Of a stretch of 61,453 nt of DNA, positions 31,391-40,368 are shown piece by piece (within the stretch, counting starts at the first letter, position 1; each line of letters opens with the position of its first letter). Made by a program: the position numbers and the translations under genes. Under the pieces are notes generated by a model, which saw only the letters and a program-made list of their open reading frames with translations, did not search any database and was not told where the DNA came from. Source of the stretch: Flammeovirgaceae bacterium (lineage in GTDB: Bacteria > Bacteroidota > Bacteroidia > Cytophagales > Cyclobacteriaceae); the NCBI GenBank assembly GCA_021299455.1, contig JAJTGQ010000041.1:1-61453 (forward strand). Reading direction: 5' to 3'.

Positions 31391-32638
31391 ATGAGTCGGC
31401 TACTGTATAGTTTTTCCATCCATCTTTTAGCCGGCATCTATCGGATCGCCAGTCTTTTCAATCCGAAGGCAAGGCAATTCGTAAGCGGAAGGAAGCGGCT
31501 TTTTCTAAAATTGAAACAAACATTTACCAACAAGCATCAACGATGGGTTTGGGTTCACTGCGCTTCTTTGGGCGAATTTGAACAAGGCCGACCCGTGATG
31601 GAGTCGCTGAAGAAAAATTCTCCGGATGTAAAAATATTGCTCACATTTTTCTCTCCGTCTGGTTATGAAAACAAGAAAAACTATTTTGGAGCTGACGCCA
31701 TCTTCTACCTACCCTGGGATACGGCTTCAAATGCCAAAAGGTTTGTTGAAACTGTTAACCCGGTCTTAGCTATTTTTATTAAATACGAGTTTTGGTATAG
31801 CTATTCGGAGGCCCTCAAGAAAAAATCTATTCCACTTATTTCCGTATCCTGCATCCTTCGGCCAACTCAAGCTTTTTTCAAATGGTATGGAGGCATCTTT
31901 CGAAAAACACTTCGGAATTTTGATTTCTTCTTTGCGCAGAATAAGGAAACGGTGGATCTGTTGGCGAGCCTAAACCTTCAGTCTACGCTGACCGGGGATA
32001 CTCGTTTTGATCGCGTGTTTGAGATCACAAAAAGCAATGACGAAATAGAAATTGCCAAGCAGTTTAAGGGCGATCAAAAACTACTTGTGGCAGGAAGTTG
32101 TTGGGCCGAGGACATGGATGTGTTGTATCCTTTTATTAACCTAAATGGCTACCAACTTAAATTCATTATCGCTCCCCACGAAATATCAGAAAGCTTTATT
32201 ACAAAGATTGAAACGTCATTATCTGTAAAATCCGTTCGTTACTCGAGGGCTAAGGGGGACCTTTCTGACGTTACCGTGCTGATTGTCGATAATATTGGGT
32301 TGCTTTCCAAGCTTTATAGATATGGAGAGTTTGCCTATGTCGGTGGTGCATTTGGCGATGGCCTACATAATATACTAGAAGCAGCTTGTTATGGAGTTCC
32401 CCTCTTTTTTGGAAATAAGAATTACAAAAAGTATCAGGAAGCAAACGACTTGATTGTGAGAGGCGGTGCTTTTGAAATAGGTGGTTACTCAGAGTTCAAG
32501 TCAAAATACGAAATGCTTCACAACCATCCTGAAAACTTTCTGTTGGCCTGCGAAGTCACGAGATCTTATGTTAAAGAGAATTTAGGCGCCACTCAAAAGA
32601 TAATGGATTATTGTTCAACCATCCTTCGCGAAAAATGA
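31391..32638 (+). CDS. waaA: 3-deoxy-D-manno-octulosonic acid transferase
   Basis: KdtA/WaaA transfers Kdo to lipid A precursor at the inner membrane. The 415-residue protein has an N-terminal hydrophobic segment, 'WVHCASLGEFEQGRPVME' (with the conserved acidic residue in GEFEQ) and 'FIKYEFWYSYSEALKK'. The C-terminal GT-B nucleotide-binding part has 'YVGGAFGDGLHNILEAACYGVP'. Length is normal. It overlaps rsgA by ATGA, so both are translationally coupled. Confidence 0.94.
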   Translation: MSRLLYSFSIHLLAGIYRIASLFNPKARQFVSGRKRLFLKLKQTFTNKHQRWVWVHCASLGEFEQGRPVMESLKKNSPDVKILLTFFSPSGYENKKNYFGADAIFYLPWDTASNAKRFVETVNPVLAIFIKYEFWYSYSEALKKKSIPLISVSCILRPTQAFFKWYGGIFRKTLRNFDFFFAQNKETVDLLASLNLQSTLTGDTRFDRVFEITKSNDEIEIAKQFKGDQKLLVAGSCWAEDMDVLYPFINLNGYQLKFIIAPHEISESFITKIETSLSVKSVRYSRAKGDLSDVTVLIVDNIGLLSKLYRYGEFAYVGGAFGDGLHNILEAACYGVPLFFGNKNYKKYQEANDLIVRGGAFEIGGYSEFKSKYEMLHNHPENFLLACEVTRSYVKENLGATQKIMDYCSTILREK

Positions 32639-33549
32639 AAGGATTGGTTTTAAAATCTACAGGCTCCTGGTATGAGGTATTGGGAGAAGATAACATCCGA
32701 ATCATGTGTCGGATGAGAGGAAAAATCCGGTTGGATGAAATCAAAGAGACCAATCCGGTGGCCGTAGGTGATTACGTGCAATTTGAAAAAGAAGACATCA
32801 ATGGGGCAATCTATGAAATCCTGCCTCGCAAGAATCACCTCCTCCGCCAATCTGTAAAGAAAGCGAGTCACGCTCATGTGTTGGCGGCCAACGTGGATCA
32901 GGTCTTGCTCATTGCAACGCTGAAACAACCACGTACGTCTTTGGGTTTCATTGATCGTTTTCTCGTTTCTGCTGAAGCTTTTCGTATTCCGCAAATTATC
33001 CTTTTCAACAAGTCTGACCTTTTGAACGAAGAGGAGAAAGAAAAACAACAAGAACTACTTACGCTGTATCGTTCACTGAATGTGATCTCCCAATCTTTAT
33101 CTGCACAAGAAGACAACTTGACTTTTTTGATGTCGCTGCTCAAAAACAAGGTAACCCTCGTAGCAGGTCATTCCGGAGTGGGCAAGTCTACACTATTAAA
33201 CCGTCTTTCACCAAACCTGCAACAAACCACTAACGAGATTTCAGAGTTTTCAAACAAGGGCACACACACCACCACTTTTGCAGAAATGTTTTTGCTGGAT
33301 GAGAATACTTTTATTATTGATACACCTGGCATAAAAGAATGGGGGTTGGTACAAATGGAACCACAAGAAATTTCAGACTATTTTCCTGAGATGAGGGAGC
33401 TTCGACATCAGTGCAAATTTGGGTCAAAGTGCTTGCATTTGACGGAGCCCGCTTGTGCTGTATTAAAAGAAGTGGAAAAAGGAACCATCAGACGCAGCCG
33501 CTATGATAACTACGTGAGCATGGTGCTGGGCGAAGATAATCGAAAATAG
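32635..33549 (+). CDS. rsgA: Small-subunit-dependent ribosome GTPase A
   Basis: RsgA is a circularly permuted GTPase in late assembly of the 30S subunit. In the 304-residue protein the order is OB fold (1-75), G4 'ILFNKSDLL', then G1 'VAGHSGVGKSTLLNRL', G2 'TNEISEFSNKGTHTT', G3 'IDTPGIKEWGL', and a zinc motif 'CKFGSKCLHLTEPACAV' at the end. I start at 32635, where ATGA overlaps the kdtA stop. The last 40 bases overlap the 3' end of the convergent glycosyltransferase gene. Confidence 0.95.
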   Translation: MKGLVLKSTGSWYEVLGEDNIRIMCRMRGKIRLDEIKETNPVAVGDYVQFEKEDINGAIYEILPRKNHLLRQSVKKASHAHVLAANVDQVLLIATLKQPRTSLGFIDRFLVSAEAFRIPQIILFNKSDLLNEEEKEKQQELLTLYRSLNVISQSLSAQEDNLTFLMSLLKNKVTLVAGHSGVGKSTLLNRLSPNLQQTTNEISEFSNKGTHTTTFAEMFLLDENTFIIDTPGIKEWGLVQMEPQEISDYFPEMRELRHQCKFGSKCLHLTEPACAVLKEVEKGTIRRSRYDNYVSMVLGEDNRK

Positions 33550-34382
33550 AGTCGAACAAATTTGACGGCCAAACTGAAATCACCCAATTTGACTGACAAG
33601 AGAAATTCATAACGTATGCGTTTTTTCAACTCTTCTTCTTCGTCAATTGTCTTATTCATCTTTTTTATTTTTTCACAAACACGAAATGTTGACGCTCGTT
33701 GAGGATCTCCCCTTCTAAATTGTTTCCGCGACATGGATTGACTAACCAACCTCCTTTTTACAAGTGGCTTAGGTGTGTAGCAAAAGTGAAAATCGCGAGC
33801 GGCCCGCACCAAAAAATCAAAATCTTCGAAAGCCAGAGAATCATCATAGCCTCCCAAGCGATCAATCACTGACTTTCTGAACAGCATTGTAGGTGGACAA
33901 ATAAAATAACGTCTCACAATATCTTTGTAGACATCCCCTTGGGGTATGGACTGATGGGGATATTTTTCAGAGTGAAAACCCAAGAAACGTCCGTCTTCAG
34001 CGATGATCTCCGCATCAGAGAAGTTGACGCCAAATTTCGCGCCCGCTTTTACAAGGGCACTTACACCCTCCTCCACGCGAGTCGGCATAAGCAAATCATC
34101 TGCGGCAAGATCTACTATAAATTCACCGGTGGCATGGCTCAATGCTTTGTTCAGCGATTTGGTGTAGCCTTGATTGGTTTCGTTGATGAGGAACACCACA
34201 GATGCTTTGTCCCCGAGAAACCGAGTGATCGTTTGTGCGCTACCATCGGAACTTCCATCATCCAAAACAATTAATTGAATAAAAGGGTAGGTTTGATTGA
34301 ATACCGATTGGATCGCCTCCTCAACAAATTTTTTTTGATTGTAACTTAAACAAAGAACAGAGACAAGAGGATTATTGATCAT
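33510..34382 (-). CDS. Family 2 glycosyltransferase
   Basis: The 290-residue protein has the GT-A fold: 'PLVSVLCLSYNQKKFVEEAI', 'VLDDGSSDGSAQTI', the D-x-D-like 'VDLAADDLLMPTRV', and the acceptor-side 'YDDSLAFEDFDFLVRAAR'. The last quarter is helical and basic. It probably adds a sugar to a surface glycan; donor and acceptor unknown. The final 12 codons and the stop overlap the end of rsgA on the other strand. Confidence 0.9.
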   Translation of the reverse strand: MINNPLVSVLCLSYNQKKFVEEAIQSVFNQTYPFIQLIVLDDGSSDGSAQTITRFLGDKASVVFLINETNQGYTKSLNKALSHATGEFIVDLAADDLLMPTRVEEGVSALVKAGAKFGVNFSDAEIIAEDGRFLGFHSEKYPHQSIPQGDVYKDIVRRYFICPPTMLFRKSVIDRLGGYDDSLAFEDFDFLVRAARDFHFCYTPKPLVKRRLVSQSMSRKQFRRGDPQRASTFRVCEKIKKMNKTIDEEEELKKRIRYEFLLSVKLGDFSLAVKFVRLYFRLSSPSTMLT

Positions 34383-34412
34383 CCCATTTATTATTGCCTG
34401 TCATTGAAATCG

Positions 34413-34892
34413 TCAATAAGGTATTCCTATCTTTTTGTAGATGAAGTGCATCAGCCAGGCGGGGCCTATCATCAAGAATTGCACGTCTTTGAAAAATGAC
34501 GGTTTCTTACCCTCTACCTTATGTCCATAAAATTGTCCGATCCACGCAGCAACAAAAATGCCAAGACTTACTAACCAAAGCGGAGCGATATTTAGGAGAA
34601 CAAGTTGGTTGATGAAGAAAAGGCAGGCCAACGCGAATAAAAACATTCCGATTGTCAATGGGATAGAAAGTGTGATGTAGTAGATCAAGGCCAAGGCCAA
34701 GACAACTGCAGCCCAATTGGCATACATACTTCCTTCGCCAAATGCTGAGCTTAAAACACCACTGGGTATCGAGGCGATCAATCCCATCAGGCTAAAAAAA
34801 ATCAACGGCACACAAATCCAATGAATCAATTTATTGGTGGGATTCTGATGACTTACGCCATACTCCGAAAGAAGGTTATCTATTTTTCTCAT
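34413..34892 (-). CDS. DUF962 (Mpo1-like) membrane protein
   Basis: The 159-residue protein has four to five hydrophobic segments and the family signature 'LLSEYGVSHQNPTNKLIHWICVP', shown here as YGVSHQNPTNKLIHW, plus 'QFYGHKVEGKKPSFF' near the end. Its histidines match those that bind iron in yeast Mpo1, a dioxygenase that shortens 2-hydroxy fatty acids. A similar lipid role is possible in this Bacteroidota but is an inference. It has a full promoter overlapping the end of the DUF4442 gene. Confidence 0.88.
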   Translation of the reverse strand: MRKIDNLLSEYGVSHQNPTNKLIHWICVPLIFFSLMGLIASIPSGVLSSAFGEGSMYANWAAVVLALALIYYITLSIPLTIGMFLFALACLFFINQLVLLNIAPLWLVSLGIFVAAWIGQFYGHKVEGKKPSFFKDVQFLMIGPAWLMHFIYKKIGIPY

Positions 34893-34911
34893 AAAATAAC
34901 TATTTACAAAC

Positions 34912-34941
34912 CAAAGCTAAAGCAAATTAGAAAATTCTCAA
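34912..34941 (-). promoter_or_regulatory. Bacteroidota promoter TTG-N19-TAGCTTTG for the DUF962 gene
   Basis: On the minus strand TTG (34941-34939), exactly 19 bp, then TAGCTTTG (34919-34912) match the full consensus. The ATG at 34892 is 19 bp downstream. The -33 element overlaps the stop of the upstream DUF4442 gene. Confidence 0.68.
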
Positions 34942-35447
34942 GCTTTTGTTTTCACTTTGCTCCATTCTTTGAATTGCCAATGGACAATTGCGGTTGTCAA
35001 ATGATTGCCCTTCACATCATGCACCTTCACTTCACAAGGCACGACCACCGCATCTTGCGTTTTCAGGGGAGCGGCTATTTTTTCATCTATCCACTCTTTG
35101 GAAATGACAAACTCTGCGGTTGCGTCCATTTTCCCTTGATACAAATAGTTGACCTCTAATCTTTGCAAGATCATTCGATATTTTTTTTGACCCAAGGCAT
35201 TCAACAACAAGAATCCGGTCGCAAACTCAGAAATAGTGGCTAACCCACACGCATGCAAGCCTTTGATATGATTGAAGTTGCTTCTTTTGTAGGGCATCAA
35301 TGTCTTTAACCGGAAGTCATCAATTTCCACAACTCGAAAACCGTGCGGCTTGTTAAAGGGTACCATCCGATACAGGCCCCAGTTTAATAGCTTTAAATAA
35401 AATGGAGAATGCTTTGCTTTTTCAAGTATTTTGGCGGTATCGAACAT
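34938..35447 (-). CDS. DUF4442 hotdog-fold protein
   Basis: The 169-residue protein has the single hotdog domain of the DUF4442 / thioesterase-like family: 'FNHIKGLHACGLATISEFATG' (here seen as IKGLHACGLATISE), a long central helix, then strands ending 'GNHLTTAIVHWQFKEW'. Such proteins may hydrolyse acyl-CoA esters, but family members are mostly untested. The upstream 46 residues include 'GLYRMVPFNKPHGF', typical of the family. Confidence 0.82.
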   Translation of the reverse strand: MFDTAKILEKAKHSPFYLKLLNWGLYRMVPFNKPHGFRVVEIDDFRLKTLMPYKRSNFNHIKGLHACGLATISEFATGFLLLNALGQKKYRMILQRLEVNYLYQGKMDATAEFVISKEWIDEKIAAPLKTQDAVVVPCEVKVHDVKGNHLTTAIVHWQFKEWSKVKTKA

Positions 35448-35563
35448 AAATCGTGTTTAAGGTGAAAAGTTATGAATAAAAAAGTTGTCATACCGACAGA
35501 ACGTAAATCCCCCCTGTTAGAACTTCAACACTTATTCTTACCTTGACCGCCTAAAGTGACCCC

Positions 35564-37009
35564 ATGACGAAACCTAGCAAGCCAACGCTACTTCACGCTT
35601 TCATCCCGATAGTTACACTTATTATTCTCTTGGCCATCAATGTCATCATCTTTGGGTCCGAGGCAACGGATGGACCCAATCAAATCGCATTGGTATTGGC
35701 CGCCTCGGTGGCAGGCTTAATCTCATGGAGGTTGGGTCATTCATGGGAAGAAATTGAAATAAGTATCGTAAAAAGTATCAGTTCTGCCATGGGCGCTATG
35801 CTCATTTTGTTAGTGATCGGTTCGCTCTCTGGCACGTGGCTGCTAAGCGGCATTGTTCCTGCCATGATTTATTATGGACTCAAGATCATGAACCCCACCT
35901 TTTTCTTATTTGCGGCCTGCGTGGTTTGCTGCATCGTTTCATTGGCCACCGGCAGCTCATGGTCAACGATTGCCACAGTGGGGATCGCTTTACTCGGCAT
36001 TGGTAAGACACTGGGCATTCACGAAGGGGTTATTGCCGGAGCGTTGATTTCGGGTGCCTACTTTGGTGATAAAATGTCACCGCTATCGGATACCACCAAC
36101 TTGGCTCCGGCAATGGCGGGTACGGATTTGTTTACTCATATCCGTTATATGGTCATCACAACGGTACCCACGCTCACCATCACACTGATCATTTTTTTTG
36201 TTTGGGGTTTTACGCTAGATACCGCGGGAGTCGTAAATACAGATGCCGTATTAACTTCTATCGATAATGCTTTCAACCTAAATCCTATTCTATTTTTAGT
36301 GCCAGCACTCGTGTTGTTCATGATCGTTCGCAAAGTACCAGCTATTCCGGCACTTCTTGTCGGCTCTATTTTAGGTGGAATTTTCGCCATTATTTTTCAA
36401 CCGCAAATAATCGCTCAAGTTTCAGGAATCACGGACGACCCAATAAAATCAGCCTTTGTAGCCGTGATGAAATCGTTAGCTCTTTCTACAAGTATTCAGA
36501 CTGACAATGCGATGATTAATAAACTGCTTTCATCCGGTGGCATGGCAGGCATGTTAAACACCATATGGTTGATTTTGGGTGCCATGATCTTTGGTGGTGT
36601 AATGGAGTCATGTGGATTGTTGAGACGGATTGTAGAAGAAATAATAAAGTGGGCTCATTCCACTGGATCTCTGGTTGCCTCGACAGCTGTCACTAGCATT
36701 TTCTTCAACATAACAGCCGGTGACCAGTATATGGCCATAGCTGTTCCTGGTAGAATGTTCGCAGACACTTATCGCAAGCGCGGCTACAAACCCGAATTGC
36801 TAAGCAGAACACTGGAAGATGCAGGCACCGTGACCTCTGTATTAGTCCCCTGGAACACCTGCGGTGCCACGCAGTCAAAAGTGCTGGGTATTTCTACGTG
36901 GGCCTATGCACCTTACTGTTTCTTTTGCATTATCAGCCCAATCATGACAGTGCTAATGGCCTATTTGAATTATAAAATCCACAGGTTGGATGACGCACCT
37001 ACCGAATAA
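35564..37009 (+). CDS. nhaC: Na+/H+ antiporter NhaC family
   Basis: The 481-residue integral membrane protein has about eleven hydrophobic segments and the NhaC signatures 'YFGDKMSPLSDTTNLAPAMAG' (as GDKMSPLSDTTNLAP), 'NITAGDQYMAIAVPGRMF' and 'SVLVPWNTCGATQ'. It should exchange sodium for protons across the inner membrane. Length is normal. Its last 20 bases overlap the start of the exonuclease gene, so the two are probably co-transcribed. Confidence 0.93.
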   Translation: MTKPSKPTLLHAFIPIVTLIILLAINVIIFGSEATDGPNQIALVLAASVAGLISWRLGHSWEEIEISIVKSISSAMGAMLILLVIGSLSGTWLLSGIVPAMIYYGLKIMNPTFFLFAACVVCCIVSLATGSSWSTIATVGIALLGIGKTLGIHEGVIAGALISGAYFGDKMSPLSDTTNLAPAMAGTDLFTHIRYMVITTVPTLTITLIIFFVWGFTLDTAGVVNTDAVLTSIDNAFNLNPILFLVPALVLFMIVRKVPAIPALLVGSILGGIFAIIFQPQIIAQVSGITDDPIKSAFVAVMKSLALSTSIQTDNAMINKLLSSGGMAGMLNTIWLILGAMIFGGVMESCGLLRRIVEEIIKWAHSTGSLVASTAVTSIFFNITAGDQYMAIAVPGRMFADTYRKRGYKPELLSRTLEDAGTVTSVLVPWNTCGATQSKVLGISTWAYAPYCFFCIISPIMTVLMAYLNYKIHRLDDAPTE

Positions 37010-37574
37010 AATAACCATTACCCACGAGGAGATCAACGACCTCCCACTGGGCGCTTTTGAAGGAAAGGTGGCTGTTATCGACAGTCGCGAAAAAATCGAA
37101 AAAGCATTTGCGGAAATCAGCAAACATAAGATAGTAGGTTTTGACACGGAAACGAAGCCCGTTTTTGTAAGTGGCCACTCCAATAAAGTGGCGTTGTTAC
37201 AAGTGGCTCTTCCCGAAAAAGTCTACCTGATCAGACTGAATAAAACTGGGCTGACCCAACCCATCATTCATTTCCTCGAGAATGAATCAATTCTAAAAGC
37301 AGGTGTCGCGTTACGCGATGATATCAAGGGACTTCAAAAACTACATCACTACCATCCTGCCGGATTTGTTGAACTCGCTCACCTCAGCAAAGAGGCTGGC
37401 CTTGAGGTGGAAAGCGTAAAAAAATTAACCGCCCTTTTGTTGGGCTTTCGAATTTCCAAAAGTGCTCAGACTAGCAATTGGGAGGCCGACACTCTCAACG
37501 AAAAACAAATCAGCTATGCCGCCACGGATGCGTGGGTGTGCCTGGAAATTTTTAAAAAACTCCACAAGAAATAG
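36990..37574 (+). CDS. 3'-5' exonuclease, DEDDy type
   Basis: The 194-residue protein has the ribonuclease D / WRN-like exonuclease fold: motif I 'VGFDTETKPVF' (D and E), motif II region 'ILKAGVALRDDIKGLQKL', motif III 'ISYAATDAWVCLEIFKKL' (Y-x3-D). These are the four acidic residues and tyrosine that bind two metals. It lacks the HRDC domain of RNase D, so the substrate (RNA or DNA) is not determined. Start at 36990 inside the end of nhaC. Confidence 0.9.
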   Translation: MTHLPNKITITHEEINDLPLGAFEGKVAVIDSREKIEKAFAEISKHKIVGFDTETKPVFVSGHSNKVALLQVALPEKVYLIRLNKTGLTQPIIHFLENESILKAGVALRDDIKGLQKLHHYHPAGFVELAHLSKEAGLEVESVKKLTALLLGFRISKSAQTSNWEADTLNEKQISYAATDAWVCLEIFKKLHKK

Positions 37575-37837
37575 AACAAAAAATCAAAAAAAGTAGTCGG
37601 TACATCTCACATTTTTGACAACTCAGCCTAGCCATAGAACAGCCCAGCAATTGGCTTTCATTCGCGACAAGTCATCGATGGATGTAAGTTCAGTTCTTTT
37701 CAGCCTTTTGTTAGAGCTCTTCGTTCTGTTTTAGAACAAAGATTAAACATCTTAGCAATCATGTAACAAATAACGTAACCATTACGTCTCCGCTGTAATT
37801 TTAAAAGCACTTGAGATACTTATCTGCACAAAACTAC
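37575..37837. other. Intergenic region before the DUF5686 gene
   Basis: These 263 bases hold no convincing gene. A TAATTTTA at about 37795 is one base off the -7 consensus. I see no strong terminator for the exonuclease gene. Confidence 0.5.
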
Positions 37838-40282
37838 ATGAGACTATCTGCTTTTGTTGTTATTCTACTTTTCATCAAGTTCTCTGCCACAAGCCAGTCT
37901 ATTTCTGGAAGGGTAATAGATAGCTTAAAAAACGAAGCCATTGCGTTCGCAAATATCTCACTGTCAGATGGAATCAGAGGAACAACTTCAGACATTGAGG
38001 GGAACTTTACCTTACGTATACCTGATGACTATAATGGCATGATCTTAATCTCTCATGTAAGCTACCAGCGCGTTAGTCTACCGGTCAACTATTTTAAGAA
38101 ATCAAAAACAATTCGGCTTAAGCCTAGTGAAACGGTATTAAGTGAACTTACTTTTTTTGCTGAAGAAAATCCGGCTTTTCGGATTATTCGACAAGCCATA
38201 AAAAATAAATCACTCCACAACCCTGATAACTTAAAGAGCTATCAATACTACTCTTACAACAAATTCATCTTTCGCCCCACTGAAATGAGTGAGAAGTATA
38301 AGCGAAAATCGGATAGTCTTAGAAATACAAGCTCTACCAAAACAAAAACTCAAAAAGACCTATTGAAATGGGACAGCCTTACAAGCAGGATGTACTTTTT
38401 CATGACTGAGTCCGTAACTGAAAAAAAGGTAATGAACCCAAGTCGCCAAAAAGAAAAACTCATCGGTTTTAAAGCTTCAGGATTTAAAAGCCCTCTTTTT
38501 GCGAATGTGGCCACAGACTACCAGCCTTTTTCATTCTATAACGATAAAATATCATTGTTGGGAAAAGATTTTCTAAGCCCGATTAGCAAAAACTCAGAAG
38601 ACCGCTACGATTTCTACCTAACTGATACCACTTTTTTTGAGAATGATACCGTATATGTGATTCAATATGAACCGAGAAAAGGCAAATTGATCACAGGATT
38701 GAAGGGTATGGTTTCAATTAGCACCAACGGCTATGCAATAAAAAACATCATCGCGTCATCATCAGATTCATTAGCACTTACGGGAATTCGTATCCAACAA
38801 AACTATGAACGAATTAACGGAAAGTGGTTTCCCGTGCAACTTAACACGGATATAGATTTTTACAATTTTGGCGGATATGGAAGCCACATCGTTGCACAAC
38901 ATCGCAGCTTCTTGAAAGATATTCAAATCAATTTGCCGTTAGTTAAGTCTGAGTTTGGCGATATCAAAGTGGACTTATCGCCACCTTCAACTGAAGTCAA
39001 TCTTGCAAACCTGGAAAAATACCGAGCTGCGCCATTGGATGCCAAAGAAAACAAGACCTACGTGATGATTGACTCGGTCATGAAAAAGTTTAGTTGGTTT
39101 GACAAAGGAATGGAAGCACTTGCCACCGCCTCGATTCCAATAGGTCCATTCGAATTAGACCTAACCCGCTTAATGCATATCAACGGATATGAAGGCTTTC
39201 GCTTGGGAGCTGGCATTTACACCAGCAATCGTTTCTCAAAGTGGATCCGAGTTGGTGGATATGCAGCATACGGATTTAAAGATGAACAATGGAAATATGG
39301 CGGTGAATTGCGTTTCAATATAAACCCAAACAAAGATTTCTTCGTTTCACTGCAATACGCTAGAGACATCTACGAAACAGGGTATTCTAATACCAACATG
39401 CAGCGCGATTTTACAAATCCCTATGCCGGCCTCCGTAGGCTGGTGAGTTCGCAATACGATCACATTGAATCGTTCCGTGGTGAGCTATCACACCGATTAT
39501 TACCTCGAATACATGCCAGTGGGTTTATTTCAAAAAACGACATTCGTCCAAGCTACAACTATTCTTTGCAGCTTAATGGCGAAGCCCTTTCTATCTTTAG
39601 TATTGCCGAAATCGGAGCCACCGTTCGCTATGCGGGTAGTGAAAACTTCATGCAGCTCGCAGGAAAAAAAGTACTACTTGGGCGTGAGTGGCCTATGGTT
39701 TCTGTTTCTTATGCACGCAGCGTTAATTTGTTTGACGCCCAGAATTTTCAATATCAACGTATTGATTTTTCCTCGCGATTTCAATTCAAATATAGACCAA
39801 AAGGTAAAACGCGTTTATCGGTTCACGCGGGCTTGGTCGATGGAATTGCACCTTATGGCAAATTGTACAATGGCCGGGGTGCAAAAGAGGTAGATAATAT
39901 TTTTGTAGATGAGTTTTTTCAAACCATGGGTTTATATGAATTTGCCACCTCTCAATATGGGTCTGTTTTCTTTAACCACAATTTTGGCAATGTCCTTTTA
40001 AATTCGCGCTACAGTAAGCCCGAATGGCTCATCTACCATAGCGCAGGTATTGGTACGTTAGCAAATGCGAGTGCGCATGCAAGCACGTCCGTTTCGCTTC
40101 AACCATTTGACAAAGGTTTTTTTGAAACAGGCACCGGTTTCAACAACTTATTACGATTTAAATATGCCGATATCGCTTATTTGGGTTTGGGTGCTGCCGT
40201 TTTTTACCGGCACGGGGCTTACCAGTTTGTAAAAACTTCAGAGAACTTGTTTTTTAGAGTCTCCTTTTCATTCTCATTTTAG
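37838..40282 (+). CDS. DUF5686 / carboxypeptidase-like regulatory domain outer-membrane protein
   Basis: I start at 37838 (MRLSAFVVILLFIKFSATSQ), giving a proper signal peptide and 814 residues; the frame is open nine codons further up. The N-terminal 90 residues form a carboxypeptidase-regulatory-like domain ('SISGRVIDSLKNEAIAFANI', 'GTTSDIEGNFTLRIP'). The rest fits DUF5686, with a beta-barrel-like C-terminal half ('YTSNRFSKWIRVGGYAAYGF') that ends in aromatic 'FFRVSFSFSF'. It is predicted to be in the outer membrane. Function unknown; relatives resemble TonB-dependent receptors without a plug. Confidence 0.85.
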   Translation: MRLSAFVVILLFIKFSATSQSISGRVIDSLKNEAIAFANISLSDGIRGTTSDIEGNFTLRIPDDYNGMILISHVSYQRVSLPVNYFKKSKTIRLKPSETVLSELTFFAEENPAFRIIRQAIKNKSLHNPDNLKSYQYYSYNKFIFRPTEMSEKYKRKSDSLRNTSSTKTKTQKDLLKWDSLTSRMYFFMTESVTEKKVMNPSRQKEKLIGFKASGFKSPLFANVATDYQPFSFYNDKISLLGKDFLSPISKNSEDRYDFYLTDTTFFENDTVYVIQYEPRKGKLITGLKGMVSISTNGYAIKNIIASSSDSLALTGIRIQQNYERINGKWFPVQLNTDIDFYNFGGYGSHIVAQHRSFLKDIQINLPLVKSEFGDIKVDLSPPSTEVNLANLEKYRAAPLDAKENKTYVMIDSVMKKFSWFDKGMEALATASIPIGPFELDLTRLMHINGYEGFRLGAGIYTSNRFSKWIRVGGYAAYGFKDEQWKYGGELRFNINPNKDFFVSLQYARDIYETGYSNTNMQRDFTNPYAGLRRLVSSQYDHIESFRGELSHRLLPRIHASGFISKNDIRPSYNYSLQLNGEALSIFSIAEIGATVRYAGSENFMQLAGKKVLLGREWPMVSVSYARSVNLFDAQNFQYQRIDFSSRFQFKYRPKGKTRLSVHAGLVDGIAPYGKLYNGRGAKEVDNIFVDEFFQTMGLYEFATSQYGSVFFNHNFGNVLLNSRYSKPEWLIYHSAGIGTLANASAHASTSVSLQPFDKGFFETGTGFNNLLRFKYADIAYLGLGAAVFYRHGAYQFVKTSENLFFRVSFSFSF

Positions 40283-40368
40283 AAATACCATGTATTAATC
40301 CCTATTTTTATCCATGCTATCCATCTCGTATTTTCTCCTTTGCTAACAAAACCCCACAAATTTTTACT

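Noticed and set aside
39465-39893. 142-codon plus-strand frame inside the DUF5686 gene
   Set aside because: It is an out-of-frame shadow of a barrel-encoding gene, starting in mid-gene without a promoter or ribosome site.
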